Shown here piece by piece: positions 8,975 to 18,603 of a DNA stretch of 64,000 bases (positions are counted from its first letter, which is position 1; the number at the start of each line of letters is the position of its first letter). Both the position numbers and the translations under genes were made by a program. The notes under the pieces are model-generated. The model was not told the DNA's origin, ran no database searches, and worked only from the letters and a program-made list of their open reading frames with translations. The DNA is from G963677325 sp963677325. Lineage in GTDB: Bacteria > Bacteroidota > Bacteroidia > Bacteroidales > Prolixibacteraceae. Location of the stretch: assembly GCA_963677325.2 (NCBI GenBank), contig CAXXGM010000006.1, positions 186,001-250,000 of the forward strand. The letters are read 5' to 3'.

Positions 8975-10150
8975 TTATTCGGTTATAGTACTTACAGTTC
9001 TGCGGTTAAGAGCATATTCAGCTTTTGTACAAGGTACGCCGTCAACACACTTATTAACAGGTTGTGTTTCTCCGAATGCCTGAGCATTGATTCTTGAAGC
9101 GTTAATGCCTTTAGAAACCAGATAATCTATTACAGCTTTTCCACGTTTTTCAGAAAGCTTCATGTTATAGCTTGCAGGTCCCCTGCAGTCTGTATGAGAT
9201 TGCACATCTAACATAACTGAAGGATTTTCATTCAAGTCTTTTGCAAGGTTATCCAGATCCTTCTTGGATTGATCATTAAGATCATATTTATCGAATGCAA
9301 AGTAAACCTTGTAAATATTTCCAATGACAGCAGGTTTAACAGGTGCTGGCTCTGGTTTTGGCTCTGGCTTTGGTTCAGGCTTCGGTTGTGGTGCAGGTTC
9401 CGGTTTCGGAGCTTCTACTACTGGAGCAGGTTTCTTCTTCTTTCCAAATACATAGGTCAATCCTACAGAAGTATAAAGTTTTGTCTCCATAACATCAGGA
9501 ACATTACCTCCTGATTTCATAGTAATGCCTGGAAATTCACTTTTCCCATCCAGCCTGTCGGTATTGATCCAGCTCCATTGGGTACCAACGTTGAGTCTGA
9601 ATTTATCATTTAGACGAAAGGCAACTCCGGTTCCGGCATCGTAGGTTGGTTTCCATGCTGATTTTTTCCAGTCTGGACCATTAGAAGCTGCACTCATACT
9701 TACTTTATTAGTAAGGTAAGTGTACCCCAAACCTAATTTAGCATACCAATAGATTTTCCTGTCAAATTTATTCTTTGAGAATAAATTATTGATATTCCAA
9801 ACTGTATTTACATCAAATTCAGAAGTTCTGGTTTCAAAATCAGGTCTGGTTCCGGTTTCATTCCAGGAGCCTGTTAATTTATTATAATTCCAATCTCCCT
9901 CAAGAGCAAATACATGTGTAAAATTCTTCTTTACCAGTGCACCGAAACCAAAATTCAGATCACTATTCCAATGATTGAAATGGTTCCATCTTGATTTAGA
10001 ATACATGTTGTATTCTCCGGTGTAATTGGCAACGCCTGCATTGATACCAACTTCCCAATTCTTATTAGGTTCAGAATCCTTTTTATCCTGAGCATAAGTA
10101 AAAGCATAGCACATTAGGATAACTACCAGACTTAAGCTAAGTTTTTTCAT
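8975..10150 (-). CDS. OmpA-family outer-membrane porin
   Basis: Signal peptide at residues 1-20, then an N-terminal eight-strand-type beta-barrel (about 30-230), a proline/glutamate/lysine linker (repeats of PEPKPEP, about 240-275) and a C-terminal peptidoglycan-binding OmpA domain (about 280-391) with the SHTDCRG and NRRT motifs. This anchors the outer membrane to the cell wall. I use the ATG at 10150; an in-frame TTG six bases upstream is less likely. A cysteine pair (CRG...NKCVDGVPC) in the OmpA domain is typical of Bacteroidota members. It has a candidate promoter and its own terminator. Confidence 0.93.
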   Translation of the reverse strand: MKKLSLSLVVILMCYAFTYAQDKKDSEPNKNWEVGINAGVANYTGEYNMYSKSRWNHFNHWNSDLNFGFGALVKKNFTHVFALEGDWNYNKLTGSWNETGTRPDFETRTSEFDVNTVWNINNLFSKNKFDRKIYWYAKLGLGYTYLTNKVSMSAASNGPDWKKSAWKPTYDAGTGVAFRLNDKFRLNVGTQWSWINTDRLDGKSEFPGITMKSGGNVPDVMETKLYTSVGLTYVFGKKKKPAPVVEAPKPEPAPQPKPEPKPEPKPEPAPVKPAVIGNIYKVYFAFDKYDLNDQSKKDLDNLAKDLNENPSVMLDVQSHTDCRGPASYNMKLSEKRGKAVIDYLVSKGINASRINAQAFGETQPVNKCVDGVPCTKAEYALNRRTVSTITE

Positions 10151-10521
10151 AAACAAAAATTTAATATTTAATAAAGAACATTTATCTTAAAATAAATGCA
10201 CGACTTCAATTGTTACAAAAATAATTAAATAATACTAATATAAAAACAAATTTTAACTTTTTATATTATTTTTATTATCCTAACATGATATTCGTCCTTT
10301 GGCAGGAACATTAATCCTTTTCAAGGATAAAAATTTTGTTTAATGGTTAACTTACGAAGAATAAACTTTCCATTTCATAAACAATAAAAGTGAAATTTTA
10401 TTGTTTTTTAGAAAAATTTTACTCTCCCAATAAAATAAATCCAATAGCAAGAAACAGAAAACATAAAACAGGAATAAAGATATATGGTTATTTTTTATCT
10501 TGCCACCTAATTTACTTTATT
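10151..10521. other. Divergent intergenic region ompA-like / rsmE
   Basis: About 370 very AT-rich bases without a gene. It holds the candidate ompA-type promoter at 10216-10250. The open frame that continues upstream of rsmE here is composition-driven and not coding. Nothing else is recognisable. Confidence 0.5.
10216..10250 (-). promoter_or_regulatory. Candidate promoter of the OmpA-family gene
   Basis: On the minus strand TATTTTTG (10223-10216) matches TAnnTTTG exactly, and TTTG (10250-10247) lies 23 bases upstream, within the 17-23 range reported for Bacteroidota promoters. The leader would be about 60 bases. Confidence 0.5.
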
Positions 10522-11223
10522 ATGAATATTTTTTATAAACCGGATCTTTCGCTCCAAATCGATTCATTAAATGAAGAGGAATCAAGGCACTGCTCCAGGG
10601 TTTTACGCCTTTCAGAAGGTGACAAAATTAATCTGATCGATGGAAAGGGTTCTTTTTGTGAAGCAATCATTAAGAAAGCAGATTCAAAAATTTGTGCATA
10701 CGAGATTATCAACAGAATTTCAGACTATGGCAAAAGAAATTTTAGTCTTAGCATTGCCATCGCACCCACAAAAAACAATGAGCGCTTCGAATGGTTCCTG
10801 GAAAAATCCACAGAAATTGGAATTGACCAGATTTTCCCAATTATTTGCCGCTATTCTGAAAGGAAAGAACTGAAGACAGACCGGATGGAAAAAATTATTA
10901 TTTCAGCTGTAAAACAATCTCAAAAAGCTTTTCTTCCCATTTTGAAACCTGTAATAAATTTTCAGGATCTGGTTAAAATGCCTTTTACCGGTGATAAATT
11001 TATAGCCCATTGTTATGAAGAGGCGAAACAGCCTCTAAAAAATGTCCTGGGAATAGGGGTGAATTCTCTTATTTGTATTGGTCCGGAGGGGGATTTCTCT
11101 CCTACAGAAATTGATACAGCTTTAAATCAGGGGTTTCTTCCAATCTCTCTCGGAAATTCAAGGTTAAGAACTGAAACAGCAGGATTAGTGGCTTGCCATA
11201 CCGTGAACCTCCTTAATGAATAA
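10522..11223 (+). CDS. rsmE: 16S rRNA (uracil1498-N3)-methyltransferase RsmE
   Basis: SPOUT-fold methyltransferase that modifies U1498 of 16S rRNA. The open frame runs back to 10390, but the first 44 residues have no counterpart in the family. The ATG at 10522 gives 233 residues, the usual size. Visible features: an N-terminal PUA-like domain with HCSRVLRLSEGD, and the knotted SAM site with CIGPEGDFSP and SLGNSRLRTETA near the C-terminus. Confidence 0.93.
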   Translation: MNIFYKPDLSLQIDSLNEEESRHCSRVLRLSEGDKINLIDGKGSFCEAIIKKADSKICAYEIINRISDYGKRNFSLSIAIAPTKNNERFEWFLEKSTEIGIDQIFPIICRYSERKELKTDRMEKIIISAVKQSQKAFLPILKPVINFQDLVKMPFTGDKFIAHCYEEAKQPLKNVLGIGVNSLICIGPEGDFSPTEIDTALNQGFLPISLGNSRLRTETAGLVACHTVNLLNE

Positions 11224-11276
11224 ATATTTGGAAGAGCTCGCTGATTTATTTTACAGTTAAGAGTCCGTGACTGATT

Positions 11277-11330
11277 CAAAAAAAATGACACAGAATGTAA
11301 CCGTCTTAAGTTGGTCATGTCTGTGTCATT
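11277..11330 (-). terminator. Terminator after the PPi-phosphofructokinase gene
   Basis: Perfect 11-bp inverted repeat AATGACACAGA / TCTGTGTCATT with a 25-base loop that can pair further. On the minus strand it runs into about eight T, 80 bases after the pfp stop. Confidence 0.8.
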
Positions 11331-11409
11331 CATATTCGGAGAAAAACATTCGTAATGAATTACCTTCACGAAAAAATTCGTTCCGGATAATCCGTATAAT
11401 CTGAATTAT

Positions 11410-13068
11410 TTACTTTCCTTGTTCAAGCTGCAAGGTTTTAGTTGTAGAATCGCAAACTGATTCTGGCCCCCAGTACTGTATCGGCCCAGGATAGACGTAT
11501 GAAGTCTCTACAGCCCATTCCTGGCGATTGGCAGCAAATGTTTTGAACGGTGCTCCCTCCAAATCAACCAGGGCTTTCTGAATAACAGGCTTCATTACTC
11601 CTGATCTTTTTTCCATATTCATCATCATGGTGATTGGGATTCCCCCTGCTAACCAGTTTTCAGGTGAATCGGTAGTGTTGCGTACTGAAGCCATATAACC
11701 TGATTTCCCAATGCTGATCAGTACAGATGCCGTATAACCAAGAGAATAGCAGTAATTTGCATCGAAATTAGAAGGAGCTGCGCAACGGCCTTCATATCCA
11801 AAGAAATGGTTTTGAGTAGAAAATTTACCCTTAAATGTCCCTGATTTTTTCATTTCGGCCAGAAGCTTTTCAACCATCTCGATCAAAAGTTTCTCAGTCT
11901 CAATTTTTGAAACCTGTACATTCCCATGAGGATCCCTGTCAAGAGTAAGTTGTTTGGCGATACCAGCCGGAAGAGAAGAAAATACATTGGCTGATTCATT
12001 TGAAAGCTTAGCTGTTACGAAAAAGTTCTTTTCTTCATCAGTAACCAGATGATTGAATTTCTCAGCTGTTTCTGAACCATCAGCCAGTAAATCATTCAAT
12101 TCGGCAATCAGTGCCTTCATTTCGGGAATAAACTCGATTAATCCTTCCGGAACAAGTACTACACCAAATTTATCACCTTTCAAGGCTCTGTTGGCAATTA
12201 CTTTTGCTATTTCATTAACGATCTCCTGAAGGGTTTGTTTTCTTGCTGCAACTTCTTCAGAAATCAGACAAACATTTGGCTGAGTCTGAAGAGCACATTC
12301 CAAACCGATGTGTGAAGCCGAACGTCCCATCAATTTAATAAAATGCCAGTATTTCTTTGCTGAATTGGTATCACTCATGATATTTCCAATCAATTCAGAG
12401 TAAACTTTACAGGCCGTATCAAACCCAAAAGAAGCTTCGATCATTTCATTTTTCAAATCACCATCTATTGTTTTGGGACATCCAATCACCTGGATACCGG
12501 CATTGACCTGCTTGTAATATTCAGCCAATACGCAGGCATTGGTGTTGGAATCATCTCCACCGATGATGACAAGTGCCTTTATGCCAAGCTGATGACAAAT
12601 TTCTGCTCCTTTATCAAATTGTTCAGTCTCTTCCAATTTAGTTCTTCCGGAACCTATAATATCAAATCCACCGGTATTGCGGTAATTGTCTATGATTTCA
12701 GCGGTCAGTTCAACATATTTATGATCAACCAAACCTCCCGGACCTCCAAGAAATCCATACAATTTATTGGCCGGATTTAATCTCTTGAGTCCATCAAACA
12801 AACCAGAGATCACGTTATGTCCTCCCGGTGCCTGGCCACCCGATAAAATTACTCCCACACTCGTTTGCTCCATCTTAAATTGCTGATCTCCTTCCTCGAA
12901 AGTGATCAGAGGCATACCATAAGTATTTGGGAAAAATTTCTTAATACTCTCCTGGTCTGCAACCGACTTTGTCTTTTCGCCTTCAACAATTTTGATTGAT
13001 CCCTTTAAAGCCTTAGGCAATTTGGGAGAGTATTTTGACCGCTCAATCTGTAAATTACTTTTTGTCAT
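11410..13068 (-). CDS. pfp: Pyrophosphate-dependent phosphofructokinase
   Basis: Phosphorylates fructose 6-phosphate with pyrophosphate, reversibly, in glycolysis. The 552-residue length is that of the long (plant beta-like) PPi-PFK class. The motif GGDDS at about 170-174 has Asp where ATP enzymes have Gly, and PKTIDGD at 198-204 has the matching Lys; both are accepted markers for PPi use. SGGQAPGGHN and MGRSASHIGLE are also present. I chose the ATG at 13068 (MTKSNLQ...) over the frame's start at 13113, since relatives begin MTKS. It has a candidate -7 element and its own terminator. Confidence 0.95.
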   Translation of the reverse strand: MTKSNLQIERSKYSPKLPKALKGSIKIVEGEKTKSVADQESIKKFFPNTYGMPLITFEEGDQQFKMEQTSVGVILSGGQAPGGHNVISGLFDGLKRLNPANKLYGFLGGPGGLVDHKYVELTAEIIDNYRNTGGFDIIGSGRTKLEETEQFDKGAEICHQLGIKALVIIGGDDSNTNACVLAEYYKQVNAGIQVIGCPKTIDGDLKNEMIEASFGFDTACKVYSELIGNIMSDTNSAKKYWHFIKLMGRSASHIGLECALQTQPNVCLISEEVAARKQTLQEIVNEIAKVIANRALKGDKFGVVLVPEGLIEFIPEMKALIAELNDLLADGSETAEKFNHLVTDEEKNFFVTAKLSNESANVFSSLPAGIAKQLTLDRDPHGNVQVSKIETEKLLIEMVEKLLAEMKKSGTFKGKFSTQNHFFGYEGRCAAPSNFDANYCYSLGYTASVLISIGKSGYMASVRNTTDSPENWLAGGIPITMMMNMEKRSGVMKPVIQKALVDLEGAPFKTFAANRQEWAVETSYVYPGPIQYWGPESVCDSTTKTLQLEQGK

Positions 13069-13100
13069 TGATATGGGTAAATATGGTTTATAAGGTGCCC

Positions 13101-13108
13101 CAAAATTA
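13101..13108 (-). promoter_or_regulatory. Candidate -7 element for pfp
   Basis: Minus-strand TAATTTTG fits TAnnTTTG exactly, 32 bases upstream of the chosen pfp start. This position supports the start at 13068, because the upstream alternative at 13113 would precede the promoter. No clear -33 element. Confidence 0.4.
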
Positions 13109-13260
13109 ATCAATTTGAACTATTTTTTGATATTTGTCAATCCTGTGGAAATAAATTAAGAATAACTTAATAGACTTCAGAAATCAGGTATTCAGCCTCA
13201 GAAGATTCTTCATCTGACTTCAGCCTTATTCTGCAAGTTACTGCGAGCCGAAACTATTTG

Positions 13261-13268
13261 TAAATTTG
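13261..13268 (+). promoter_or_regulatory. Candidate -7 element for uvrA
   Basis: TAAATTTG fits TAnnTTTG exactly and ends 24 bases before the ATG at 13293. If used, the upstream in-frame TTG (13266) and possibly the ATG at 13275 would fall outside the message. No good -33 element. Confidence 0.35.
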
Positions 13269-13292
13269 CCAAATATGTTTGGAGATAATTTA

Positions 13293-16088
13293 ATGGCTGA
13301 AGAAACAAAGAAAGAGATAGAGATCAAGGGGGCAAGAGTTCATAACCTAAAAAATATCGACCTGACTATTCCAAGAAATAAACTCGTCGTAATAACCGGT
13401 TTATCAGGTTCAGGAAAATCTTCCCTTGCTTTTGACACCCTATATGCCGAAGGGCAGAGGCGATATGTGGAAAGTCTCTCCTCTTATGCACGACAATTTC
13501 TTGGACGAATGGATAAACCCGATGTGGATTACATCAAGGGAATACCACCGGCTATAGCAATTGAACAGAAAGTAAATACAAGGAATCCGCGTTCTACAGT
13601 CGGAACATCAACAGAGATTTATGATTACATGAAACTGCTTTATGCCCGTGTCGGCAGGACCTATTCTCCTGTTTCGGGGACGGAAGTAAACAGGCATGAG
13701 GTTTCCGATGTGGTAAATTATATTTTTTCACTGCCCTCTGGTTCAAATGTCATTTTACTCACTCCCTTTAAATTAAAGAAAGGCAGAACACTTGATCAGG
13801 AGGCTGATTTACTTCAGCAGCAGGGTTTCACCCGACTCGAAATTGACGGGCAGGTGATCAGAATATCTGATCTGAAAACAAACAAACCACAAAAAATAAA
13901 GGAAACCAATATTGTCATTGACCGTTTTTTGGTCTCAGACGACGAGGATCTGCCCAGCCGGGTCGCTGATTCTGTTCAGACGGCCTTTTATGAAAGTAAA
14001 GGCGAATGCATAGTTCGCGTACTACAGGAGAATAATAGTATCACCCGGAGCTTTTCGGACTTGTTTGAAGCCGATGGCATCGTCTTTGAAATTCCGACAG
14101 TTCATACCTTCAGCTTTAATAACCCGGTCGGAGCATGTCCTCTGTGTGAAGGTTACGGCAAAACCATCGGAATAGACGAAGATCTGGTCATCCCCAATAA
14201 ATCACTTTCCGTTTACAATGAGGCTATCGTTTGCTGGAAAGGTGAAAAAATGAGCGAATGGAAAGATGAACTTATTTTAAATTCCGATAAATTCAATTTT
14301 CCAATACATAAACCCATTTATGAGCTGACCCCCGAACAAAAGAAATTACTCTGGACCGGGAACAAATACTTCAAGGGATTGAATACTTTTTTCAAATACC
14401 TGGAAGAACAGACCTATAAAATACAATACCGGGTCATGCTTTCCCGGTACCGTGGCAAAACGGTCTGTCCTGAATGTGGCGGAAACCGGTTGAAGAAAGA
14501 AGCTTCTTATGTAAAGATCGGCAGTAAAGCCATCACTGATTTAATTAATCTTTCGGTATCGGAATTAAGGCTATTTTTTAAGGACCTTGCTCTTTTAGAG
14601 AGCGAAAAGATCATCTCGGAAAGACTATTGATAGAGATCAACAGCAGAATAAATTTTCTCTGCGATGTCGGACTGGGCTATTTAACCCTTAACCGGCTAT
14701 CTTCTACTCTTTCAGGCGGAGAATCCCAAAGGATAAATCTTGCCACATCACTTGGGAGCAGTCTTGTTGGGTCAATGTACATCCTCGATGAACCATCCAT
14801 TGGCCTTCATTCGCGTGATACGGGAAAGCTGATCAAGGTGCTCCGGAAACTGCAGCAGCTCGGCAACAGCGTGATCGTTGTGGAACATGATGAAGACATC
14901 ATGCGTTCGGCTGATGAAATCATTGATATTGGGCCTCTTGCCGGAAGTCATGGCGGCGAAATCATTTTTAAAGGTACTCCCGCCGAGCTGATCTCCAATG
15001 GAAAGAGTTTAACGGCCGGATTTCTAAATGGCCGGGAAAAGATAGAAATACCTCGTGTCCGCCGGAAATGGAATAATTATATTGAAATTGTGGGTGCCCG
15101 TGAAAATAATCTCAAAGGAATTGATGTCAGGTTCCCTCTAAACACATTAACGGTGGTAACCGGTGTCAGTGGCTCAGGCAAATCAACTTTGGTTAAGAAA
15201 ATTCTTTATCCTGCACTGACAAAATATTTGGGAGGATATGGAGAAAAAACCGGTGAACACCTTCGGTTGGGCGGAGATCTTTCCATGATTGGCGGAGTTG
15301 AATTCGTGGATCAGAATCCAATCGGAAAATCATCCCGGTCAAATCCGGCAACTTACCTGAAAACTTACGACAGCATCAGGAAACTCTTTGCCGAACAGCA
15401 GGCATCCAAAATCAATGGTTTCACCCCCTCTCATTTTTCCTTTAATATTGACGGAGGACGGTGTGAGGAATGTCAGGGTGAAGGCCAGATAAAAGTTGAG
15501 ATGCAGTTTATGGCCGATATCATGCTGACTTGTGAGAGTTGCGGAGGAAAACGTTTTAAACCTGACGTACTGGATGTCCAGTTTAAGGGAAAAAACATTT
15601 ACGATGTGCTTGAGATGACTGTCGATGATGCCATTTCTTTTTTTACTGAAAACGGGAAGGCCGAAGGGAAAAGAATTGCCAGAAGTCTCCTGCCATTGCA
15701 GGAGGTAGGTCTGGGATATATAAAACTTGGTCAGTCCTCGAGTACTTTATCCGGAGGTGAGAGCCAAAGAATCAAGCTGGCCTCCTTTCTTGCAAGGGAA
15801 AAAGATACCCCTACCCTCTTCATATTTGATGAACCGACCACGGGACTTCACTTTCATGATATCAGGAAACTGCTCCAGTCTCTCGAAGCGCTCATTTCCC
15901 GGGGCCACAGTGTTCTGATCATCGAACACAATCCGGAAGTAATTAAAGTAGCCGATTGGTTGATCGATTTAGGTCCTGAGGGAGGAGAAGAAGGAGGATT
16001 TAAAATATTTGAAGGTACCCCTGAAGGCTTAGCCGATTGCAAAGAATCGTACACTGGTAAATTTATCGCAGAAAAATTAGGCAGATAA
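13293..16088 (+). CDS. uvrA: Excinuclease ABC subunit A
   Basis: Damage-recognition ATPase of nucleotide excision repair, working with UvrB and UvrC. About 931 residues, the normal size. Two ABC ATPase modules are seen: Walker A GLSGSGKSS near residue 36 and GVSGSGKST near 620, with two LSGGESQRI signatures and Walker B ILDEPS and IFDEPT. Zinc-finger cysteine pairs CPLC/CPEC in the first half and CEEC/CESC in the second are intact. The frame can also start at TTG 13266 or ATG 13275; I prefer 13293 (MAEETKKE). Confidence 0.97.
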   Translation: MAEETKKEIEIKGARVHNLKNIDLTIPRNKLVVITGLSGSGKSSLAFDTLYAEGQRRYVESLSSYARQFLGRMDKPDVDYIKGIPPAIAIEQKVNTRNPRSTVGTSTEIYDYMKLLYARVGRTYSPVSGTEVNRHEVSDVVNYIFSLPSGSNVILLTPFKLKKGRTLDQEADLLQQQGFTRLEIDGQVIRISDLKTNKPQKIKETNIVIDRFLVSDDEDLPSRVADSVQTAFYESKGECIVRVLQENNSITRSFSDLFEADGIVFEIPTVHTFSFNNPVGACPLCEGYGKTIGIDEDLVIPNKSLSVYNEAIVCWKGEKMSEWKDELILNSDKFNFPIHKPIYELTPEQKKLLWTGNKYFKGLNTFFKYLEEQTYKIQYRVMLSRYRGKTVCPECGGNRLKKEASYVKIGSKAITDLINLSVSELRLFFKDLALLESEKIISERLLIEINSRINFLCDVGLGYLTLNRLSSTLSGGESQRINLATSLGSSLVGSMYILDEPSIGLHSRDTGKLIKVLRKLQQLGNSVIVVEHDEDIMRSADEIIDIGPLAGSHGGEIIFKGTPAELISNGKSLTAGFLNGREKIEIPRVRRKWNNYIEIVGARENNLKGIDVRFPLNTLTVVTGVSGSGKSTLVKKILYPALTKYLGGYGEKTGEHLRLGGDLSMIGGVEFVDQNPIGKSSRSNPATYLKTYDSIRKLFAEQQASKINGFTPSHFSFNIDGGRCEECQGEGQIKVEMQFMADIMLTCESCGGKRFKPDVLDVQFKGKNIYDVLEMTVDDAISFFTENGKAEGKRIARSLLPLQEVGLGYIKLGQSSSTLSGGESQRIKLASFLAREKDTPTLFIFDEPTTGLHFHDIRKLLQSLEALISRGHSVLIIEHNPEVIKVADWLIDLGPEGGEEGGFKIFEGTPEGLADCKESYTGKFIAEKLGR

Positions 16089-16292
16089 GCAGCATCAGGC
16101 ATGATCTGTCTGTTTTACTCCACACGACGACATCCCAAAGAGAGGATATATAAACCAAAGACTTTAGTCTCATCAAACAGGAGTCTAAAACCTTTGCATT
16201 TTCTGATCTGCTCAGAAAAGGATAATTAAAAACCATATTCCGGCTCTAATTACAAAAAGTAATTTTCAATTAATCAATCATCAGGGTTGGTC

Positions 16293-17672
16293 TTATTTGT
16301 GCCCTGCTTCAACAGGCATGGCGGCCTCAAGGAGATGAAGTTTTTTCCTCTCTATCCTAAAGAATATATAAACCACACAGGTAGCGATAAAATCAGAGAC
16401 CGGAGCAGCCATCCAGACTCCGTCAATTCCCCAAATTCTGGAAAATAACATCAAAAGCGGTAAAAGTATGATGACCTGTCTTAGCAGGGTCAGGAAGAGC
16501 GAAATTCTGGCTTTCCCAATACTTTGAAAGTAATTGGAACAGATAATCTGAAATCCCACAAGAGGTAACATTAAAATAAAAATCCGGAGTCCCCTCACCC
16601 CAATCCTGTATAAATCGGGGTCAGTGGTATTAAAAAGCCGGATAATGGCTCCCGGAAAGAGTTCAACCACGGCAAAAGCAGTCACAGCAATGAATGTGGC
16701 AGCAATAATTCCGATATTCCAGGTCTGCCTGACACGATCGTATTTTCTGGCGCCAAAATTGAACCCAATAATCGGCTGAGAGGCCATATTAAGAGCAATC
16801 ATTGACATGACAATGAGAATGGTCACGGAATTGATGATCCCCATTGCGCCTGCTGCGATATCCCCTCCATAATGAATGAGCAGTTTGTTAAAAGAAGCCT
16901 GTACAAAACTTCCGGCAATCTGCATCGCAAAAGGAGACATGCCAATGGTTACAATTTGCCAGATAATATGAGAATCAGGCTTCATGTGACCGAATTTAAG
17001 CTGAAGAACGGATTTCTTGACAAGGAAATGCCTCAACACCCAAACCATCAATATAAACTGTGAAATCACAGTGGCTATTGCAGCTCCTTTAACACCCATA
17101 TTGAATCCAAAAATAAAGATCGGATCCAGCACGGCATTGATCCCGGCGCTGATTAACATGGAAATCATTGCATTCATCGGATTCCCTTCAGAGCGTATGA
17201 TGCTGTTCATTGAAAAGCCAACGATCTGAAATACATTTCCCAAAAGAATAATATTCAGATACTGCTGAGCGTAACCAATGGTCACGTCATTAGCTCCAAA
17301 GGACCGGAGAAGGGGACCTTTAATCACAAATCCAATGACCGTCACCAATATCCCGACCGCCACCATCAACATAAACCCATTTCCGAGGACGCGTTCGGCC
17401 AGGTTGATATCCTTCTTGCCCATGGCTATGGAAACCCTCACCCCGGCCCCGATACCGATGAGCATCCCGAAAGCTCCCACAATAATCATGATTGGAAATA
17501 CGACAGATAATCCCGAAAGTGCCTCAGCCCCTACTCCCCGGCCAATAAATATCCGGTCAACTATGTTGTAAAGCGTATTAGCTAAAACACCAATAAAAGC
17601 AGGCCAGAAAAATTTCCAAATCAGCGGACCAATGTTCTTCTCTTCTATTTCTCCCGGACCTTGAGTCGTCAT
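16293..17672 (-). CDS. MATE-family multidrug/Na+ antiporter
   Basis: A 459-residue inner-membrane protein with about 12 hydrophobic segments arranged as two similar halves, typical of MATE efflux transporters (NorM/DinF superfamily), which export cationic drugs or metabolites using Na+ or H+ gradients. The N-terminus reads GPLIWKFFWPAFIG and the IDRIFIGRGVGAEALSGL segment matches the first MATE repeat. It converges with uvrA across about 200 bases that hold no recognisable gene. Substrate cannot be predicted. Confidence 0.9.
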   Translation of the reverse strand: MTTQGPGEIEEKNIGPLIWKFFWPAFIGVLANTLYNIVDRIFIGRGVGAEALSGLSVVFPIMIIVGAFGMLIGIGAGVRVSIAMGKKDINLAERVLGNGFMLMVAVGILVTVIGFVIKGPLLRSFGANDVTIGYAQQYLNIILLGNVFQIVGFSMNSIIRSEGNPMNAMISMLISAGINAVLDPIFIFGFNMGVKGAAIATVISQFILMVWVLRHFLVKKSVLQLKFGHMKPDSHIIWQIVTIGMSPFAMQIAGSFVQASFNKLLIHYGGDIAAGAMGIINSVTILIVMSMIALNMASQPIIGFNFGARKYDRVRQTWNIGIIAATFIAVTAFAVVELFPGAIIRLFNTTDPDLYRIGVRGLRIFILMLPLVGFQIICSNYFQSIGKARISLFLTLLRQVIILLPLLMLFSRIWGIDGVWMAAPVSDFIATCVVYIFFRIERKKLHLLEAAMPVEAGHK

Positions 17673-17701
17673 TAATTACTTTTAATTATTGCAAGCGGGG
17701 G

Positions 17702-17709
17702 CAAAGGTA
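17702..17709 (-). promoter_or_regulatory. Candidate -7 element for the MATE gene
   Basis: Minus-strand TACCTTTG fits TAnnTTTG, 29 bases before the start codon. No clear -33 element. Confidence 0.4.
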
Positions 17710-17780
17710 TTTTATTTTTAATCCTTTTAATAGGCAGGTTTTTCGAATATATTGAAATTTAATAATTACTTATTCTCTCT

Positions 17781-17835
17781 CCATCCAGGTTTTCTCCGGG
17801 GTTTCTCCGTATCATGCTCGTACCTCCTTCGTGTA
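17781..17835. repeat. Intergenic repeat family iv
   Basis: Degenerate units of TTTCTCCG / CTCGTACC / CTTCGTG between the nitroreductase and MATE genes, similar to tracts at about 1964, 23760 and 52778. Confidence 0.5.
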
Positions 17836-17911
17836 ATAGCAGACAAAGATTGGACAAAACCCATATAAAACCGGATTCATCCAATTCATCAAAAATTCGT
17901 CCAATTAACAA

Positions 17912-18487
17912 TCAGAAGTCCACAATCAATTCGTCTAATTTTCTCTTGGGAACATAATGGATACCTGCCTCGTCACGGTAGTACTTAATATCCCCATCTT
18001 CACCAACATCAATCAGCTTCACCTGTTCTACAGGTTTGCCCAGAGCGACCACATTGAGGATTTCAAAATGAGAAGGAAGTTTCAGATATTCAGCAAGCTC
18101 TTTCTTATGGATTGATCCGATAATACATCCTCCAAGGCCTTTCTCAACGGCCCCAAGTAAGATGTTTTCCATCGCAATACCCTCATCACAATAACAATTG
18201 TCAGAAATACTTTTATCTAGAAGAACAACTATATAGGCGGTTGGCTGCTCTTCCTTAACGGGCCCTTCCCAGTTTTTCAGGTATCCGGCCCATTCAAGAC
18301 AGGAAAAGATGAGTTCGTTTTTAGCTGAATCATTGTTAATGTAATATTTCAACGGCTGTGCATTTCTGCCTGAAGCGGCCCAGCGCGCCAGGGAAACCAG
18401 TTCAATAAGAGTTTCTTTTTCAACCGGGTAATTCCCATCAAATCTCCTGTAACTTCTGTTCTTTTTTATTAACTCTTTTAGATCCAT
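17912..18487 (-). CDS. Nitroreductase-family FMN oxidoreductase
   Basis: A 191-residue flavin-dependent NAD(P)H oxidoreductase of the nitroreductase superfamily. The FMN-binding start RSYRRFDG (about 11-18) and ARWAASGRNAQPLKYY (about 34-49) are diagnostic, and the GLGGCIIGSIHK segment matches the second flavin-contacting region. Physiological substrate unknown. Both ends border repeat tracts: family iv downstream and family ii directly upstream of its start. Confidence 0.9.
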   Translation of the reverse strand: MDLKELIKKNRSYRRFDGNYPVEKETLIELVSLARWAASGRNAQPLKYYINNDSAKNELIFSCLEWAGYLKNWEGPVKEEQPTAYIVVLLDKSISDNCYCDEGIAMENILLGAVEKGLGGCIIGSIHKKELAEYLKLPSHFEILNVVALGKPVEQVKLIDVGEDGDIKYYRDEAGIHYVPKRKLDELIVDF

Positions 18488-18489
18488 AT

Positions 18490-18603
18490 CTCTTTAGTCA
18501 TTAAAGTCATTAAAGTCATTAATAGTCATTAAGTAATTTATGGCCATTAAATTTACAGCGAAGCTAAATGATGCAAAGCTTTATGCCATGAAGCCTAATG
18601 ACT
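18490..18603. repeat. Intergenic repeat family ii (GTCATTAA units, inverted arms)
   Basis: Left arm: four GTCATTAA units at 18497-18540. Right arm: units of AAGCCTAATGAC in opposite orientation at about 18555-18603, with an AGCGAAGCTAAATG variant. The arms could pair imperfectly. The right arm enters the 3' end of the S24 repressor gene. Confidence 0.7.

Noticed and set aside
10390..10521. 44-codon N-terminal extension of RsmE
   Set aside because: AT-rich stretch without family similarity; the ATG at 10522 gives the normal length.
18490..18603. Possible CRISPR-like array from the regular GTCATTAA units
   Set aside because: Units are short, degenerate and contiguous, with no unique spacers and no cas genes.
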